Assembly (NCBI GenBank): GCA_030536515.1
Contig: JAUNPV010000005.1
Span: 62,001 to 126,000, forward strand
DNA length: 64,000 nt
DNA from: Eubacteriales bacterium
GTDB taxonomy: Bacteria; Bacillota; Clostridia; Oscillospirales; Oscillospiraceae
Direction: 5' to 3'
Position 1 is the first letter of the stretch; every line of letters begins with the position of its first letter. Position numbers and translations under genes: made by a program. Under the pieces are notes generated by a model that worked only from the letters and a program-made list of their open reading frames with translations, did no database searches and was not told the DNA's origin. Positions 60,738-64,000 of the stretch are shown here, one piece after another.

Positions 60738-60934
60738 CCGAGGAGCTTGTTTACGAGGTGCTGTCCGTGGTGGAGGAAATCCCGGCGGGCAGGGTCGCCA
60801 CCTACGGCCAGCTTGCCCGCCTGACTCCGGACTGGCCGGAGCAGCGACTGCTGCTGGAGGCGGAGGGGGTTCCTATGAAGGATGAGACCCACGTCAATCT
60901 CAAAAGATTCCTGTGGAGCGAAGCACAGGAATGA
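60734..60934 (+). pseudogene. Alkyltransferase-like (MGMT family) gene with active-site segment deleted
   Basis: This is a 66-residue frame starting at ATG 60734, overlapping the ogt stop (ATGA). It begins 'LVYEVLSVVEEIPAGRVATYGQLARL', i.e. IPAGRVATYGQLARL is the usual MGMT helix, then jumps at once to 'TPDWPEQRLLLEAEGV' and 'VNLKRFLW', which normally follow the P-C/W-HRV loop. About 30-35 residues including that loop are absent while the frame is kept. It can bind neither alkyl group nor flipped base as its relatives do, so it is probably non-functional. Confidence 0.75.
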
Positions 60935-60940
60935 TTCACC

Positions 60941-60993
60941 AAACAAACCGCAGTGCCCTGCCCCGTTTCGGGGCAGGGCGCTGCGGTTTGTTT
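60941..60993 (+). terminator. Long hairpin terminator before the CRISPR array
   Basis: AAACAAACCGCAG with TGCCCTGCCCC pairs with GGGGCAGGGCGCTGCGG and TTTGTTT; a 24-bp stem with one G-T pair. It isolates the CRISPR array from the ogt transcript and works in both directions. Confidence 0.92.
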
Positions 60994-61045
60994 GGCTGGG
61001 CAGGAGAGCAACAAATTTTGCCAATGTCAACAACAACGGCAATGC

Positions 61046-64000
61046 ATTTCAATCCACGCTCCCTGTGAGGGGGAGCGACAGGGCGACACCCAGGAGACAT
61101 TGATGCAGGCCCTATTTCAATCCACGCTCCCCGTGGGGGGAGCGACAATAGTCTCGTATCACCCACTCGTCAAATTCATCATTTCAATCCACGCTCCCCC
61201 TGGGGGAGCGACCTGTGAGAACCGGTGCATATACCACAAAGCCAGAATTTCAATCCACGCTCCCCGTGAGGGGAGCGACAATATTAGAAAAACAGATACA
61301 GCAAGAAAGGAATATTTCAATCCACGCTCCCCGTGAGGGGAGCGACCTGCAAATGGTGGCAAATCATATAGTAGCATTTATATTTCAATCCACGCTCCCC
61401 GTGAGGGGAGCGACAGTGCCCAGACAAGGCCGCCAACGAAAAAGAAAAATTTCAATCCACGCTCCCCGTGAGGGGAGCGACGATGCCGTTATTGCCCCAG
61501 CCGCAGAATACGAACAATTTCAATCCACGCTCCCCGTGAGGGGAGCGACAAAGCTCTGGAAAAAGCCGCCGAGGCCTTCAATCAATTTCAATCCACGCTC
61601 CCCGTGAGGGGAGCGACTTGCGGCCCGCATGGTATCCCCTTCCAGGGTTCCATTTCAATCCACGCTCCCCGTGAGGGGAGCGACTTGGGGTGTATGCAGA
61701 CATGGCGGTTTCCGGCATATTTCAATCCACGCTCCCCGTGAGGGGAGCGACCCAGTGCTTTTAAATCTTTCTCAAAAGCATTTGAATTTCAATCCACGCT
61801 CCCCCTGGGGGGAGCGACTCCTTCTCCCCACCGAAGCACCGGCAGGGATGGTATTTCAATCCACGCTCCCCCTGGGGGGAGCGACAATAGCCTGGTCAGA
61901 TATGGCGGCGAGGTAGTCGATTTCAATCCACGCTCCCCCTGGGGGGAGCGACCTTATGCGTATTCTGGAGAAGTCCGTGGAATTGATTTCAATCCACGCT
62001 CCCCGTGAGGGGAGCGACCCCAATATTTCGTCACCTTGACCCTGGACCCGGAATTTCAATCCACGCTCCCCGTGAGGGGAGCGACTGAACTTTGCCCGGT
62101 GTCAGCACCGTCTGTGTTATTTCAATCCACGCTCCCCGTGAGGGGAGCGACATATCCCCGGCAGCAAGCTGTTGGTGATACACACATTTCAATCCACGCT
62201 CCCCGTGAGGGGAGCGACGTCCTGTCCGATCTGTGCAAGCACACCGAAGGTGAATTTCAATCCACGCTCCCCGTGAGGGGAGCGACTTCCGTTACACCCA
62301 AAAAGCTGGAGGCGGGACAAATTTCAATCCACGCTCCCCGTGAGGGGAGCGACAATGAATCCTGATTACATCATTGGTACAGACAAGCCATTTCAATCCA
62401 CGCTCCCCGTGAGGGGAGCGACCCGGCCAGTATTCCACAACCGGCGGCGGTACGCCATTTCAATCCACGCTCCCCGTGAGGGGAGCGACATTGCCGGTAC
62501 CGCCATGGCCGGGCAGTTTGCCGGATTTCAATCCACGCTCCCCGTGAGGGGAGCGACCTATCAGGTGGTTGACGGCCATCTTGAAATTGATATTTCAATC
62601 CACGCTCCCCGTGAGGGGAGCGACTGCAGGGAAGCAGCCTCACACATGACGAGGATAAATTTCAATCCACGCTCCCCGTGAGGGGAGCGACTCCTACCGT
62701 TTTTGCATTCCGAAACGGACTATCATTTCAATCCACGCTCCCCGTGAGGGGAGCGACTGCCAATTCCAGCGGCGAGTTTCAGACTGTCCGTATTTCAATC
62801 CACGCTCCCCGTGAGGGGAGCGACTCTTAACTCACTTTACGCCGTGGACAGCGGTCTATTTCAATCCACGCTCCCCGTGAGGGGAGCGACCCCATCCGCC
62901 ATCGTTCTTTAGTCCATCACCACCCATTTCAATCCACGCTCCCCGTGAGGGGAGCGACACGCCATTCCACCCGGCAGCATAAGCCCTGTCTATTTCAATC
63001 CACGCTCCCCGTGAGGGGAGCGACGCTTCCGGGCCACCTCCCGCTGGGCACGGGGAATATTTCAATCCACGCTCCCCGTGAGGGGAGCGACAACCTCCCG
63101 TCAAGTCCACCAAATGTACTTATACATTTCAATCCACGCTCCCCGTGAGGGGAGCGACGTATGAGGACGGAACAAACACAACCGAGGACAGTATTTCAAT
63201 CCACGCTCCCCGTGAGGGGAGCGACTCAACAATCGCATTACCTCATACAAGAGGCTGTATTTCAATCCACGCTCCCCGTGAGGGGAGCGACGCAGCCACG
63301 CCCCTGTTATATATCAAAATGCGCTATTTCAATCCACGCTCCCCGTGAGGGGAGCGACAGGGAGGAACACCAAAAATCAATAAGGAGGAAAATTTCAATC
63401 CACGCTCCCCGTGAGGGGAGCGACTGATGTGTGCAGTAATAAGGCACCAAAGCAAGACATTTCAATCCACGCTCCCCGTGAGGGGAGCGACGACCGAGTA
63501 CGTGGACGCCGACGCCGTGGACAGCATTTCAATCCACGCTCCCCGTGAGGGGAGCGACTAAACATTTCCTTTTTTATTTTCTTTAATTAGAATTTCAATC
63601 CACGCTCCCCGTGAGGGGAGCGACCGCCTCTTATATGGTACTAGCTTTAAGGCTCCATATTTCAATCCACGCTCCCCGTGAGGGGAGCGACTGTAAGGTT
63701 TGTAATTAACTTTATCATAGTCTAAATATTTCAATCCACGCTCCCCGTGAGGGGAGCGACGATATGATTGTATTATGTGGTCTGGTAAGTATAATTTCAG
63801 TCCACGCTCCCCGTGAGGGGAGCGACCAATACAAAAGTTTCCTTTTGCAAATACATTTTTATTTCAATCCACGCTCCCCGTGAGGGGAGCGACAAATTTA
63901 CAGAGGGAGGAACCAAAATGAGTGAAATTTCAATCCACGCTCCCCGTGAGGGGAGCGACATATACGTTGATTTATCGGACCCAGAATCAATAAATTTCAA
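61046..64000 (-). CRISPR. Type I-C-like CRISPR array, at least 44 repeats, continuing past the window
   Basis: A 33-base repeat recurs 44 times in full plus a cut copy at 63994-64000. Read on the minus strand it begins GTCGCTCCCCTCACGGGG and ends GTGGATTGAAAT, with a palindromic core; this is the type I-C kind and the end GAAAT sets the crRNA direction. Spacers number 44 and are 33-36 bases. The three leftmost repeats (61046, 61114, 61181) and three at 61786-61952 differ in the core (for example CCCTGGGGGG), and the copy at 63794 has one change (TTTCAGTCC). The degenerate end should be leader-distal, so leader and cas genes lie right of the window. Confidence 0.97.

Noticed and set aside
61215-63427. 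Open frames with repeated 'FQSTLPVRGAT' and 'ISIHAPREGSD' across 61-64 kb
   Set aside because: These are translations of CRISPR repeats in three frames and on both strands. They have no ribosome sites and are not proteins.

Overview
The window comes from a moderately GC-rich, low-GC-lineage-type Firmicute, most likely a gut member of the Oscillospiraceae/Ruminococcaceae (order Eubacteriales). This is inferred from the smc-ftsY-rdgB-yhbY-nadD/yqeK-rsfS-leuS gene order, the AGGAGG ribosome sites, a CD1247-type acidic protein, YqeG, DUF6320, SipW-dependent secreted proteins and abundant palindromic intergenic repeats. No rRNA or tRNA gene was seen.

Layout. (1) 1-15521: a surface-polysaccharide cluster with seven GT2 glycosyltransferases (the first cut by the window edge), a GT4 and a GT32-like transferase, a Wzm/Wzt-type ABC exporter, and three GtrII-like polytopic glucosyltransferases, two of them on the minus strand. 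(2) 15628-30445: housekeeping genes for chromosome segregation (smc), protein targeting (ftsY), nucleotide sanitation (rdgB), ribosome biogenesis (yhbY, rsfS), NAD synthesis (nadD-yqeK fusion), leuS, rpsU, yqeG, an M24 peptidase, efp and a CD1247-domain protein. The spaces between them are filled with nested palindromic repeats. (3) About 31300-39880: a visibly more AT-rich accessory island with a ferredoxin-like protein, an unknown protein, a complete tripartite tricarboxylate transporter (TctC, TctB, TctA), an AEC permease, a PanB homologue and an IclR regulator. (4) 39882-47517: a MATE pump, a two-component system beside an FtsX-type ABC transporter, and a DUF6320 protein. (5) 47798-49954: a fused alpha/beta hydrolase and condensation-type acyltransferase.

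(6) 50100-60117 is the most striking region. A tyrosine recombinase gene lies between perfect 22-bp inverted repeats (50100-50121 and 51529-51550). Just inside the left repeat is an outward-facing promoter (TTGCTT, 17 bp, TATAAT on the minus strand) that in this orientation runs into an intrinsic terminator. Inversion would aim the same promoter at an eight-gene operon: a TetR regulator, a SipW-type signal peptidase, four SipW-dependent TasA/camelysin-like proteins, a Cys/His-repeat secreted protein and a 979-residue von Willebrand A adhesin; a ninth gene encodes a membrane-anchored protein with a sortase-like tail. I read this as a self-contained, phase-variable switch for a TasA-like surface fibre, currently in the OFF orientation.

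(7) 60225-60993: an O6-alkylguanine-DNA alkyltransferase and a relative whose active-site segment is deleted. (8) 61046-64000: a type I-C-like CRISPR array with 44 complete repeats that continues past the right edge. It is read on the minus strand, so the leader and cas genes should lie to the right of the window.
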